Origin: Sulfurivermis sp040755915
GTDB taxonomy: Bacteria > Pseudomonadota > Gammaproteobacteria > Thiohalomonadales > Thiohalomonadaceae
DNA length: 64,000 nucleotides
Assembly (NCBI GenBank): GCA_040755915.1
Contig: JBFLWM010000015.1
Coordinates: 1 to 64,000, forward strand
Direction of reading: 5' to 3'
The translations under genes and the position numbers were made by a program. The notes below the pieces were generated by a model, which saw nothing but the letters and a program-made list of their open reading frames with translations, was not told the DNA's origin and made no database searches. This document shows positions 18,176-29,551 of the stretch, piece by piece. Position 1 is the stretch's first letter; every line of letters begins with the position of its first letter.

Positions 18176-19645
18176 ATGAACGGCACATTGATGATCCAGG
18201 GCACCGGCTCCGATGCCGGCAAATCCACCCTGGTGGCGGCGCTGTGCCGCGTGCTGCACCGGCGCGGTGTGCGCGTGGCGCCGTTCAAGCCGCAGAACAT
18301 GGCGCTGAACAGTGCGGTCACCATCGACGGCGGCGAGATCGGCCGCGCCCAGGCCGTGCAGGCGCAGGCCTGCGGCCTGCCGCCGCACACCGACATGAAC
18401 CCGGTGCTGCTCAAGCCCAACAGCGACACCGGCGCCCAGGTGATCATCCACGGCCGCGCACTCACCAATCTCGATGCCGTGGCCTATCACCAGTACAAGC
18501 CGCGCGCGATGGCCGCGGTGCTGGAATCGTATGCGCGCCTGCGTGCGCAATATGACGCGATCATGGTGGAAGGTGCCGGCAGCCCGGCGGAGATCAACCT
18601 GCGGGAGCGCGACATCGCCAACATGGGCTTTGCGGAAGCAGTCGACTGCCCGGTGGTGCTGGTGGCCGATATCGACAAGGGCGGCGTGTTCGCCCAGATC
18701 GTCGGCACGCTGGAGCTGCTCAGCGACAGCGAACGCGCGCGCGTGCGCGGCTTCATCATCAACCGCTTCCGCGGCGACATCGCCCTGCTGCAGCCGGGCC
18801 TCGACTGGCTGGAGCAGAAAACAGGCAAGCAGGTATTCGGCGTGCTGCCCTGGCTGCACGACCTGCACCTGGAAGCGGAGGATGGTCTCGGCGATCGCCT
18901 GCGCTGGAGCGCCAACAGCACCGACAAGCTCGTCGTCAGCGTGGCGCTGCTGCCGCGCATCAGCAACCACACCGACTTCGATGCCCTGCGCCTGCATCCG
19001 CAGGTGGAGCTGCACTTCGTGGCACCGGGCGAGACGCTGCCGCCGAGCGACCTGGTGATCCTGCCCGGCAGCAAGAGCGTGCGCGACGACCTCGCCTTCC
19101 TGCGTGCCCGGCAGTGGGATACGCAACTGTTGCGTCATCTGCGCTACGGCGGCAAGGTGCTCGGCATCTGCGGCGGCCTGCAGATGCTGGGCAGCGCCAT
19201 TCATGACCCGCACGGCATCGAAGGCCGCACCGGCTCCAGTGCCGGCCTCGGCCTGCTCGATCTGGAAACCACGCTGGAGACGGAGAAGCAGCTGCGCCGC
19301 GTCAGCGGTGTGCTCGCCGGGAGCGAGGCGGTGCTCAGCGGTTACGAGATCCATTGCGGCGTGAGCCATGGCCCCGCCCTGCAACGACCGGCCTGTATCC
19401 TTGACGGCCGCCCCGACGGCGCGCGCTCCGCCGATGGCCAGGTGATGGCCACCTACCTGCACGGCCTGTTCGACGAACCCGCCGCCTGCGACGCACTGCT
19501 GCGCTGGGCCGGGCTGCATGACGTGCGCAGCCCCGACTATCCGGCGCAGCGCGAGGCGCAGATCGATCGCCTCGCCGACGCGGCGGAACAACACCTCGAC
19601 CTCGCCGCCCTGCTGTCGATGCAGGGTGCGCACCATGGCGGTTGA
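18176..19645 (+). CDS. cobQ: Cobyric acid synthase
   Basis: A 489-aa glutamine-dependent amidotransferase (CobQ, also named CbiP) that amidates four carboxylates of adenosylcobyrinic a,c-diamide to make cobyric acid. The N-terminal dethiobiotin-synthetase-like domain has the P-loop G-T-G-S-D-A-G-K-S-T and N-M-A-L-N-S. The C-terminal class I GATase has the nucleophile Cys in L-G-I-C-G-G-L-Q-M-L-G and the late H in Y-L-H-G-L-F-D. CAGGAG precedes the ATG at 18176. The upstream corrin-ring genes are not in this window. Confidence 0.96.
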   Translation: MNGTLMIQGTGSDAGKSTLVAALCRVLHRRGVRVAPFKPQNMALNSAVTIDGGEIGRAQAVQAQACGLPPHTDMNPVLLKPNSDTGAQVIIHGRALTNLDAVAYHQYKPRAMAAVLESYARLRAQYDAIMVEGAGSPAEINLRERDIANMGFAEAVDCPVVLVADIDKGGVFAQIVGTLELLSDSERARVRGFIINRFRGDIALLQPGLDWLEQKTGKQVFGVLPWLHDLHLEAEDGLGDRLRWSANSTDKLVVSVALLPRISNHTDFDALRLHPQVELHFVAPGETLPPSDLVILPGSKSVRDDLAFLRARQWDTQLLRHLRYGGKVLGICGGLQMLGSAIHDPHGIEGRTGSSAGLGLLDLETTLETEKQLRRVSGVLAGSEAVLSGYEIHCGVSHGPALQRPACILDGRPDGARSADGQVMATYLHGLFDEPAACDALLRWAGLHDVRSPDYPAQREAQIDRLADAAEQHLDLAALLSMQGAHHGG

Positions 19646-19722
19646 GATCGCCCATCGGTGCGCGGTGCACACCCTGCGGGCATTTTCCGTACAATACGTG
19701 CCAGTCAACGCCGGAGAAAAAC

Positions 19723-20049
19723 ATGACCAACTTTGCGGAAATCCTGCCCACCCTGCCCGCCGTCGACGGCATCGCGCACCTTGAACTGATCGCGCACGAC
19801 AGCGGCGATGTCGCCGCGGTGATCGAAAACAAACCGGGCCAGGCCGGCTCGCTGCGCGTCTATCACGCCCTGTGGCAAAAGCACGGCAGCATCAATGCCG
19901 CGGCGGCAGAGGAAGGACTGGCGCTGTATGCCGAGCACACGCCGGACGCCCGCGCCCACCCCGGCAAGCACCCCAACATCGATCGCCTGCTGCAGGTGAT
20001 GGAACAGAATCTCCGCTACGACGTGCGCATCGGCAACCAGGTTGTGTAG
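19723..20049 (+). CDS. DUF2322 family protein
   Basis: A 108-aa soluble protein whose opening F-A-E-I-L-P-T-L-P and the segment V-I-E-N-K-P-G-Q-A-G-S-L-R-V-Y-H-A-L look like DUF2322, a small uncharacterised family of proteobacteria. Assignment is from memory. A GGAGAAAAAC ribosome-binding site precedes the ATG at 19723. The stop codon overlaps the left arm of a large inverted repeat. The function is unknown, and its position after cobQ need not imply a role in cobalamin metabolism. Confidence 0.72.
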   Translation: MTNFAEILPTLPAVDGIAHLELIAHDSGDVAAVIENKPGQAGSLRVYHALWQKHGSINAAAAEEGLALYAEHTPDARAHPGKHPNIDRLLQVMEQNLRYDVRIGNQVV

Positions 20050-20113
20050 GAGCGAATCGTATTCGCGATGGGGGTGCACCTGGTGCCGTCCGTCGCGAAT
20101 ACGATTCGCTCCT
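20048..20113. repeat. Large perfect inverted repeat (REP-like)
   Basis: Perfect 21-bp arms, 20048-20068 and 20093-20113, built on AGGAGCGAATCGTATTCGCGA and its reverse complement, are separated by a 24-nt loop. The left arm begins inside the DUF2322 stop codon. The AGGAGCGAAT...ATTCGCTCCT core is typical of REP-like intergenic repeats. It could terminate or stabilise the transcript before the next gene. Confidence 0.85.
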
Positions 20114-20146
20114 GCGATATAGCGGCACCAACACAAGGGTTACACC

Positions 20147-20920
20147 ATGGATCATCCCGTCATCCTCATCGGCACCGGCGAAATGGCCGGCGTATTCAGC
20201 CGCGGCCTGCTCCGGCAGGGCCATCCGCTCGTGCCGGTCACGCGGCAGATGGACATGGCGAAGGTCGCCGCCGCCGTGCCGCAACCCCTGCTGGTGCTGG
20301 TCACCGTCGGCGAAAACGACCTGCAGCCGGTACTGGCCAAGCTTCCCGCCGCCTGGCGCGATCGCCTCGGCCTGCTGCAGAACGAGCTGCTGCCGCGCGA
20401 CTGGCAGCCGCACGGCATCGACAACCCGACGGTGATCGCGGTGTGGTTCGAGAAGAAGAAGGGACAGGACTACAAGGTGCTGGTGCCCTCGCCGGTGTAC
20501 GGCCCCGCCGCCCCCATCATCGAGCGCGCGCTGGAATCGCTGGACATACCGGTATGGGAACTGGGCAGCAGCGACGAACTCGCCTTCGAACTGGTGCGCA
20601 AGAACGTCTACATCCTCACCACCAACATCGCCGGCCTCGCCCTGCCCGCCGGCACCGACGTCGAAGCGCTGTGGCACCGGCACCAGGCGCTGGCGCGCGA
20701 GGTGGCCGGCGAGGTGATGGACATCCAGTTCCGGCTGATCGGCGCGGAACTGCCGCGCGACCAGCTCATCACCGGCATGGTGGAAGGCATCGAGGGTGAT
20801 CTGCGGCACAAGTGCATGGGACGCTCCGCCCCCGCCCGCCTTGCCCGCGCCCTGCAGCACGCCGATCAATTCGGCCTGGCCGTGCCGAAACTGCGCGAGA
20901 TTGCCAAACTAAGCCATTGA
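20147..20920 (+). CDS. Rossmann-fold NAD(P)-binding protein, unknown role
   Basis: A 257-aa protein with an N-terminal dinucleotide-binding motif, V-I-L-I-G-T-G-E-M-A-G-V-F (about 5-17), and a 6-phosphogluconate/ketopantoate-reductase-like layout with a helical C-terminal half. I do not recognise a specific enzyme. It carries few of the usual catalytic signatures, so it may be a binding rather than a catalytic protein. It lies 26 bp beyond the inverted repeat and is the last plus-strand gene before the CRISPR array. Confidence 0.65.
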   Translation: MDHPVILIGTGEMAGVFSRGLLRQGHPLVPVTRQMDMAKVAAAVPQPLLVLVTVGENDLQPVLAKLPAAWRDRLGLLQNELLPRDWQPHGIDNPTVIAVWFEKKKGQDYKVLVPSPVYGPAAPIIERALESLDIPVWELGSSDELAFELVRKNVYILTTNIAGLALPAGTDVEALWHRHQALAREVAGEVMDIQFRLIGAELPRDQLITGMVEGIEGDLRHKCMGRSAPARLARALQHADQFGLAVPKLREIAKLSH

Positions 20921-21055
20921 ATATCTACAGGATGTCAGGCCAGGAATAAGCAGACCAACTCAACGCAATATGACACATCCCCGCGGACTCAATGGAGTCC
21001 TCGCCGCACCCTGGCTTTCGACAAAACAGGGCTTTATCCGTCACGTCTTGTCGTT
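20921..21055. other. Spacer between gene block and distal end of the CRISPR array
   Basis: These 135 bp carry no gene. The segment 21041-21060 runs into the degenerate terminal repeat. I see no clear terminator for the array transcript, which arrives here on the minus strand. Confidence 0.5.
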
Positions 21056-21092
21056 ATTTCAATCCGCGTCTGCTCTGGTGAGCCGGTGATGC
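21056..21092 (-). repeat. Degenerate terminal CRISPR repeat
   Basis: This copy differs from the consensus at five positions: A for G at position 1, three changes in the ACC region and one change in the GCGGG arm that weakens the stem. Degeneration at one end marks the leader-distal, oldest end and confirms the array orientation. Confidence 0.95.
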
Positions 21093-24000
21093 CTGCGGCG
21101 CATGATCCGCTTGGCCAGGGTGTGACGGTTTCAATCCGCACCCGCTCTGGTGAGCGGGTGATGCAGGGCAACCCGCTTGCGGAGTGTCCAGGCCCCATAG
21201 TTTCAATCCGCACCCGCTCTGGTGAGCGGGTGATGCAAAAATCGGTCGCACAGGGTGCAGTGATTTATCAGTTTCAATCCGCACCCGCTCTGGTGAGCGG
21301 GTGATGCGGGTGCTGTTGAGCAGGGCTTCGCCGATGTCCTGGTTTCAATCCGCACCCGCTCTGGTGAGCGGGTGATGCGACCCTGCACAACAGGTATTCG
21401 CCGGCCTGATGAAGTTTCAATCCGCACCCGCTCTGGTGAGCGGGTGATGCGCCTTGGCATCGCCGCGCAGCAGGCCGTCGACAGCGTTTCAATCCGCACC
21501 CGCTCTGGTGAGCGGGTGATGCGGCAAAGAAGCGTAAGAGCAGCAAGGCAGGACTGTTTCAATCCGCACCCGCTCTGGTGAGCGGGTGATGCCGGCCGAT
21601 GAGAGCCGGAGCCGCCTCCGCACTTGCTGTTTCAATCCGCACCCGCTCTGGTGAGCGGGTGATGCATCCCGACGCCCGCAGCGTCCCCGACTACCTACTG
21701 TCGTTTCAATCCGCACCCGCTCTGGTGAGCGGGTGATGCCTTCGGTCGAAGACCTGGCGGAAGCCCATTACTTGTTTCAATCCGCACCCGCTCTGGTGAG
21801 CGGGTGATGCCTGATCGGCGACCTCCATGTTGCGATTGATTCGCTCGTTTCAATCCGCACCCGCTCTGGTGAGCGGGTGATGCCCTCATAACCTGGGATA
21901 CCAAGCAGGCTGGTGTAGTTTCAATCCGCACCCGCTCTGGTGAGCGGGTGATGCCGCACCATTGTTGCCGACCCGCCCTGGGAATATGGGTTTCAATCCG
22001 CACCCGCTCTGGTGAGCGGGTGATGCAAATGTGCGTGTGGTTGACGCCGGGGCCGTTGCCGGTTTCAATCCGCACCCGCTCTGGTGAGCGGGTGATGCCC
22101 GAATACCCGACTACTGCGGCGCTGGCCTCGTGGTTTCAATCCGCACCCGCTCTGGTGAGCGGGTGATGCGTGGAGGGTTGAGCGTGGAACTGGTGCAGGA
22201 AGTGGTTTCAATCCGCACCCGCTCTGGTGAGCGGGTGATGCGCGCGGTACCGCCTTTTCATCGGCCACCGCCTGAAAGTTTCAATCCGCACCCGCTCTGG
22301 TGAGCGGGTGATGCACTGCGTCTCCAAAGATGGCAAGCAGATTTGTGTTGTTTCAATCCGCACCCGCTCTGGTGAGCGGGTGATGCAGGCGGAAAACGGG
22401 AGTACCACTGCCCTATGTGCGGTTTCAATCCGCACCCGCTCTGGTGAGCGGGTGATGCTTCGGTGCGCTGCCGCCAGATTTCCCTGGGGCGTGGTTTCAA
22501 TCCGCACCCGCTCTGGTGAGCGGGTGATGCTCTACAGCGGCGGGGATGTACTTGAGGTGCTGCAGTTTCAATCCGCACCCGCTCTGGTGAGCGGGTGATG
22601 CACATCGGGTGATTGATATTGGTCGGACTGGCGCATGTTTCAATCCGCACCCGCTCTGGTGAGCGGGTGATGCGAGGCGCAGACACTCACATTGCGCGGA
22701 CAGATTCAGGTTTCAATCCGCACCCGCTCTGGTGAGCGGGTGATGCCTTTGCTCCCCGCACCCGTCAGCGGTACAACTCAAGTTTCAATCCGCACCCGCT
22801 CTGGTGAGCGGGTGATGCACCAAGCCTCAGCTACATGCTGGGGGCTAAGACCGGTTTCAATCCGCACCCGCTCTGGTGAGCGGGTGATGCGCAGCCGTCA
22901 ACTGCTCAAGGAATCCGGCATGGATGTTTCAATCCGCACCCGCTCTGGTGAGCGGGTGATGCGGTGGTCATCCACCACACAGCCACCGACACGCTGCCGT
23001 TTCAATCCGCACCCGCTCTGGTGAGCGGGTGATGCGACGTTCGGCAGTCTACCCAAGAAGTAGTTGAGTTGTTTCAATCCGCACCCGCTCTGGTGAGCGG
23101 GTGATGCGCGGGCAGCCCGACCTATGCCCTGACCGGCACGCAGTTTCAATCCGCACCCGCTCTGGTGAGCGGGTGATGCCCGCCGGCCTGCCAGGCATGG
23201 TCCACGCCATAGGGGTTTCAATCCGCACCCGCTCTGGTGAGCGGGTGATGCCTGCCCGCGCAGACCGGCGGCGCGCGCCGTCGGCAGTTTCAATCCGCAC
23301 CCGCTCTGGTGAGCGGGTGATGCACCGGAACAGCGGCAACCGGAACAGCGGCGACTGGTTTCAATCCGCACCCGCTCTGGTGAGCGGGTGATGCTTATCC
23401 TCCTCCGTCATTTTGTCGTAACAGATCCCGTTTCAATCCGCACCCGCTCTGGTGAGCGGGTGATGCATTACGCAGGTGCCGATGGATTCCAAGGCGTGAT
23501 TGTTTCAATCCGCACCCGCTCTGGTGAGCGGGTGATGCACAAGTCCACTGAGGCACTGCGCGCCTACAACCGCGTTTCAATCCGCACCCGCTCTGGTGAG
23601 CGGGTGATGCCGGTTGATCTCCGGCGCCATGTCGTCGCCGCAATAGTTTCAATCCGCACCCGCTCTGGTGAGCGGGTGATGCCAATATCACGACCAACGC
23701 TGTCATACCACTTGCGGTTTCAATCCGCACCCGCTCTGGTGAGCGGGTGATGCAGCTGGCCATCACAGCCGACAGCGCTCCCTGGGTCGTTTCAATCCGC
23801 ACCCGCTCTGGTGAGCGGGTGATGCCGGATGATGGGCGTCGTTGCGCTCCACCCATCCTGTGTTTCAATCCGCACCCGCTCTGGTGAGCGGGTGATGCGC
23901 AATATGTGCAGCCGAGTGTATTCGTTTTTTCAGTTTCAATCCGCACCCGCTCTGGTGAGCGGGTGATGCGCGGCCTCTAACGGATGGTAACAGGCTGTCA

Positions 24001-24901
24001 CTGTTTCAATCCGCACCCGCTCTGGTGAGCGGGTGATGCGATGGGGCTGCGCAACCGCAAGGAGCTGTTCGAGTTTCAATCCGCACCCGCTCTGGTGAGC
24101 GGGTGATGCGCGCCCTCGGCCAGCGCCTTCACCACGTCATCACGGTTTCAATCCGCACCCGCTCTGGTGAGCGGGTGATGCCGGGGTCTTGCTGGTAGGT
24201 CGTCTCCAGCTTGACGAGTTTCAATCCGCACCCGCTCTGGTGAGCGGGTGATGCCCACCACTACCCGACCAATGGCGAGCGCGCATGCCTGTTTCAATCC
24301 GCACCCGCTCTGGTGAGCGGGTGATGCGTCGGAGAGATCAATAAGTTCGCCACCGGCAAGGGGTTTCAATCCGCACCCGCTCTGGTGAGCGGGTGATGCA
24401 AACCGGTGAGCGAGGTACTGGCGACCTTCAAGGCGTTTCAATCCGCACCCGCTCTGGTGAGCGGGTGATGCTGGATGTGCAAGCCCGAGGTGGTGACGGT
24501 GACGCGGGTTTCAATCCGCACCCGCTCTGGTGAGCGGGTGATGCGGCTTCGGTCATGGATACGCCGCCCGGAACGGGAGTTTCAATCCGCACCCGCTCTG
24601 GTGAGCGGGTGATGCGGCCGCCGCCGCCGAACTGGAGCGACTGAAACGTGTTTCAATCCGCACCCGCTCTGGTGAGCGGGTGATGCACCGCCCCTGAACA
24701 TCTACACCGAGGGCGTCACCAGTTTCAATCCGCACCCGCTCTGGTGAGCGGGTGATGCGGGTAGCGTCACGCCATCACCTCCGGATCATGATTGTTTCAA
24801 TCCGCACCCGCTCTGGTGAGCGGGTGATGCGCCTGGCTCAACGCGTAGGCCGCCCCGGACAAAAGTTTCAATCCGCACCCGCTCTGGTGAGCGGGTGATG
24901 C

Positions 24902-25010
24902 CTGCGGGCATGGGGTCTCCAGCGGTATCTGCTCGTTGTTTCAATCCGCACCCGCTCTGGTGAGCGGGTGATGCCTGCGGGCATGGGGTCTCCAGCGGTA
25001 TCTGCTCGTT
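24902..25010 (-). repeat. Duplicated spacer in the array
   Basis: The 36-bp spacer at 24902-24937 and the one at 24975-25010 are identical (both begin CTGCGGGCATGGGGTC). They are separated by one repeat, so one repeat-spacer unit has been tandemly duplicated by recombination or slippage. Confidence 0.95.
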
Positions 25011-28000
25011 GTTTCAATCCGCACCCGCTCTGGTGAGCGGGTGATGCCCGGACTGCGCCAGGCGCAGGTGGTCCTCCGGCGTGTTTCAATCCGCACCCGC
25101 TCTGGTGAGCGGGTGATGCCGCTGGCCTGGCTGTAGTCGCCGCGCACCACCATGTTTCAATCCGCACCCGCTCTGGTGAGCGGGTGATGCGTCGCCAGCG
25201 TCGGCCAGCTGATGCGCAGCCAGTGTTTCAATCCGCACCCGCTCTGGTGAGCGGGTGATGCACGACCTCGATAGTCGGGGGCACGGCCCAAGAAAGTTTC
25301 AATCCGCACCCGCTCTGGTGAGCGGGTGATGCATCAGGTACGTGCCTCCCTGCGCCATGGCTATCTCGTTTCAATCCGCACCCGCTCTGGTGAGCGGGTG
25401 ATGCCGCCGGGTATACTTTCATGGTGGCGCGCCGCGATGTTTCAATCCGCACCCGCTCTGGTGAGCGGGTGATGCTTTCGGCGCTGTTATGGCTTTCTAC
25501 TTTGGCAAGCGTTTCAATCCGCACCCGCTCTGGTGAGCGGGTGATGCCCCCCGCTGATTCCTGGCCGGCCAACTCCCGCCCTGTTTCAATCCGCACCCGC
25601 TCTGGTGAGCGGGTGATGCGCGGTGTGGCGCAGGATGCAGCACGCGGCGCGGTGTTTCAATCCGCACCCGCTCTGGTGAGCGGGTGATGCGCGTGGCCGT
25701 GGCGCGCACATCGCCCACCACACGGTTTCAATCCGCACCCGCTCTGGTGAGCGGGTGATGCACACCTCTGCGGTTATCGTAATCATGGCCCACTGGTTTC
25801 AATCCGCACCCGCTCTGGTGAGCGGGTGATGCGCCTCGCTTGAGTTCTTGGCGCGGATACAGGCATGTTTCAATCCGCACCCGCTCTGGTGAGCGGGTGA
25901 TGCTCATCGCCTTGTCTACGGCCTTCAGGTCCAGGTTGTTTCAATCCGCACCCGCTCTGGTGAGCGGGTGATGCCGAGGCGCGAGCGCCGCCAGAGAGGG
26001 CAGAGAGCAGTTTCAATCCGCACCCGCTCTGGTGAGCGGGTGATGCTCTATCTAGTCGGAAAATAAGGAGCAAACATTGTGTTTCAATCCGCACCCGCTC
26101 TGGTGAGCGGGTGATGCCGCCCTCGGTGGGGTCGGATTCGGCGCAAGTTACTGTTTCAATCCGCACCCGCTCTGGTGAGCGGGTGATGCGTAAAAAGACC
26201 GCTACCAAGGGCAAGGGCAAACTGTTTCAATCCGCACCCGCTCTGGTGAGCGGGTGATGCCGTACGGCGGAGACGGTGCGCAGCCGTGTCATCAAGTTTC
26301 AATCCGCACCCGCTCTGGTGAGCGGGTGATGCGTGGTGGTGCCGCCCTGGGCCGAGCTGGCGAAGATGTTTCAATCCGCACCCGCTCTGGTGAGCGGGTG
26401 ATGCCGGCGCCCGGCGCGCGTTCGGTGTTGTAGAGCCGGTTTCAATCCGCACCCGCTCTGGTGAGCGGGTGATGCATTTCGTCATCGTCGCTATCGCGGT
26501 TCCTGCGGTGTTTCAATCCGCACCCGCTCTGGTGAGCGGGTGATGCTGGGGCCGCGCCGACGCTGATCCGCGTCACCTGGGTTTCAATCCGCACCCGCTC
26601 TGGTGAGCGGGTGATGCCTTCGTCAACTTCAACGACACCAAGATCGGCAAGGTTTCAATCCGCACCCGCTCTGGTGAGCGGGTGATGCAGGCCGAGGCTG
26701 GTGGACAGCGATGCGACCAGGGCGGTTTCAATCCGCACCCGCTCTGGTGAGCGGGTGATGCATCGGCACACTCTACCGGCGATCCGATTCCGCGAGGTTT
26801 CAATCCGCACCCGCTCTGGTGAGCGGGTGATGCCACCGACGGCGTGACGGTCTATTGCCCGCGTGCCGTTTCAATCCGCACCCGCTCTGGTGAGCGGGTG
26901 ATGCTTCCCATCGTTGACTACCATGGTCATTTCCTCATGTTTCAATCCGCACCCGCTCTGGTGAGCGGGTGATGCGCCACCCCGCCGAACTTGTTACGGG
27001 TCAGCATCCGTTTCAATCCGCACCCGCTCTGGTGAGCGGGTGATGCGGTAGCCAAGGCGGCAGGCCAGCCGATTGACATTGTTTCAATCCGCACCCGCTC
27101 TGGTGAGCGGGTGATGCGGAACAGCGTGGCGTCGTCATCCGACACGTTGGTGTTTCAATCCGCACCCGCTCTGGTGAGCGGGTGATGCTTCCGGTCATCA
27201 CGGCATCCGCCAGGGTATCGGTGTTTCAATCCGCACCCGCTCTGGTGAGCGGGTGATGCCGTTTAGGTAGTAACGCACATCACCATCTGCCGCAGTTTCA
27301 ATCCGCACCCGCTCTGGTGAGCGGGTGATGCAAGCGGTTGATGATTATCTAGACAAACTGCGCGATGTTTCAATCCGCACCCGCTCTGGTGAGCGGGTGA
27401 TGCAGGCCGCGCAGCTTTCCGGCAATGAGGCCGTGCAGTTTCAATCCGCACCCGCTCTGGTGAGCGGGTGATGCATCACTTTTCACGCCGATGTTGACCC
27501 CGTGCCGCAGTTTCAATCCGCACCCGCTCTGGTGAGCGGGTGATGCTCGTATTCGGTATCCACTTCTTCCGTGGCGAACTGTTTCAATCCGCACCCGCTC
27601 TGGTGAGCGGGTGATGCCCATGGAGCGTCTATATTGGCCGGCGCCGACAGCGTTTCAATCCGCACCCGCTCTGGTGAGCGGGTGATGCGAGAAGGCAGAG
27701 AGGAGCACGAGGGCGAGAAAAGGTTTCAATCCGCACCCGCTCTGGTGAGCGGGTGATGCCGTGCGCGCGGCCTTGTGGCGCGCGGGCTGGTGGGTTTCAA
27801 TCCGCACCCGCTCTGGTGAGCGGGTGATGCGCGGTCGGTACGTTGGCGAAATCCAGCGCGTTGTCGTTTCAATCCGCACCCGCTCTGGTGAGCGGGTGAT
27901 GCAACAGTGGGCAGCGCGGATCGGGTTCAAGAAATCAGTTTCAATCCGCACCCGCTCTGGTGAGCGGGTGATGCGGGACTGACCCACGTAATTATATGGA

Positions 28001-29551
28001 CTACTATATAGTTTCAATCCGCACCCGCTCTGGTGAGCGGGTGATGCGTGCATGTCGTCGCTTGGCTTCATTGCTTGGAGTGTTTCAATCCGCACCCGCT
28101 CTGGTGAGCGGGTGATGCGCCGCAGCTCGTCAACGAAAGCGGCCAGCTCGGGGTTTCAATCCGCACCCGCTCTGGTGAGCGGGTGATGCACACGTCGTCG
28201 TTTTCCATGCTGGTCTGGCTGACGTTTCAATCCGCACCCGCTCTGGTGAGCGGGTGATGCGTGAACATGGGCGGCGAGACGCCGGTGGAGGCGTCGTTTC
28301 AATCCGCACCCGCTCTGGTGAGCGGGTGATGCCTCGAAACGCTCGGCGAGGCGGTCGGCGGTACGCTGTTTCAATCCGCACCCGCTCTGGTGAGCGGGTG
28401 ATGCGCGATCACCATCATGACCCGGAGCACAAAATCAGGTTTCAATCCGCACCCGCTCTGGTGAGCGGGTGATGCGTGAGAATCCGTACCCGCGCACCAG
28501 TGACGCCGGGTTTCAATCCGCACCCGCTCTGGTGAGCGGGTGATGCTGCAGTACGCATGTTCACACCTCCTCGTTTTCGATGTTTCAATCCGCACCCGCT
28601 CTGGTGAGCGGGTGATGCACAAACGGTGTATTTTCGGTTCTCTCAAGAGTCAGTTTCAATCCGCACCCGCTCTGGTGAGCGGGTGATGCTCGAATACGGC
28701 GCATCGTCGCGCCGTGGTTGACCTGTTTCAATCCGCACCCGCTCTGGTGAGCGGGTGATGCATTTTGTTGCAAGCCATGGACGGCTGCAGCACGTTGTTT
28801 CAATCCGCACCCGCTCTGGTGAGCGGGTGATGCCTTCGACCGCGTGCCCTTGGCCTGGTGGTGGGCAACGTTTCAATCCGCACCCGCTCTGGTGAGCGGG
28901 TGATGCTTTCAGGTATCCGCGCCAGCAGCCGCCGCGTGAGCGTTTCAATCCGCACCCGCTCTGGTGAGCGGGTGATGCTTGGCCTGATCGCATTTGCTGC
29001 GCTCCGGTACCGGTTTCAATCCGCACCCGCTCTGGTGAGCGGGTGATGCGATGGCCCCCTTAAATCTTGGAGCCGAAACGCTTGTTTCAATCCGCACCCG
29101 CTCTGGTGAGCGGGTGATGCACTTCGCTACATGCTGAACGATGAAAAATTGCATGGTTTCAATCCGCACCCGCTCTGGTGAGCGGGTGATGCGGATGCCG
29201 GTGGTGAGGCCCGGGTTCGCGTCTATGTTTCAATCCGCACCCGCTCTGGTGAGCGGGTGATGCTTGCAGCCCCACACCTCGCGGGCGGTGGCGTAGTCGT
29301 TTCAATCCGCACCCGCTCTGGTGAGCGGGTGATGCCAGCGCGCTGTCCGCAGACCATGTGAGCCGGGCGCTGTTTCAATCCGCACCCGCTCTGGTGAGCG
29401 GGTGATGCCCAGCATAGGCACGACAAGCGCAACAATCATGACGTTTCAATCCGCACCCGCTCTGGTGAGCGGGTGATGCTACGGCTAGATGGCTCCCCGG
29501 GATGGACTTGCTGGGTTTCAATCCGCACCCGCTCTGGTGAGCGGGTGATGC

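Larger units (their letters stand above)
21056..29551 (-). CRISPR. Type I-C CRISPR array, 119 repeats / 118 spacers
   Basis: A 37-bp repeat (plus-strand start GTTTCAATCCGCACCC, end GAGCGGGTGATGC) recurs every 70-74 bp. I counted 119 copies by position, the first at 21056 and the last at 29515, giving 118 spacers of about 33-37 bp. The repeat contains a perfect stem CACCCGCT / AGCGGGTG with a 6-nt loop. Read on the minus strand it ends in GGATTGAAAC, the usual 3' handle, so the array is transcribed leftward from the leader at 29552-29729. In type I-C, Cas5 rather than Cas6 processes the transcript. Repeats look identical except the degenerate 21056-21092 copy. The mean pitch is close to 72 bp, which produces meaningless repetitive open frames. 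Confidence 0.99.
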
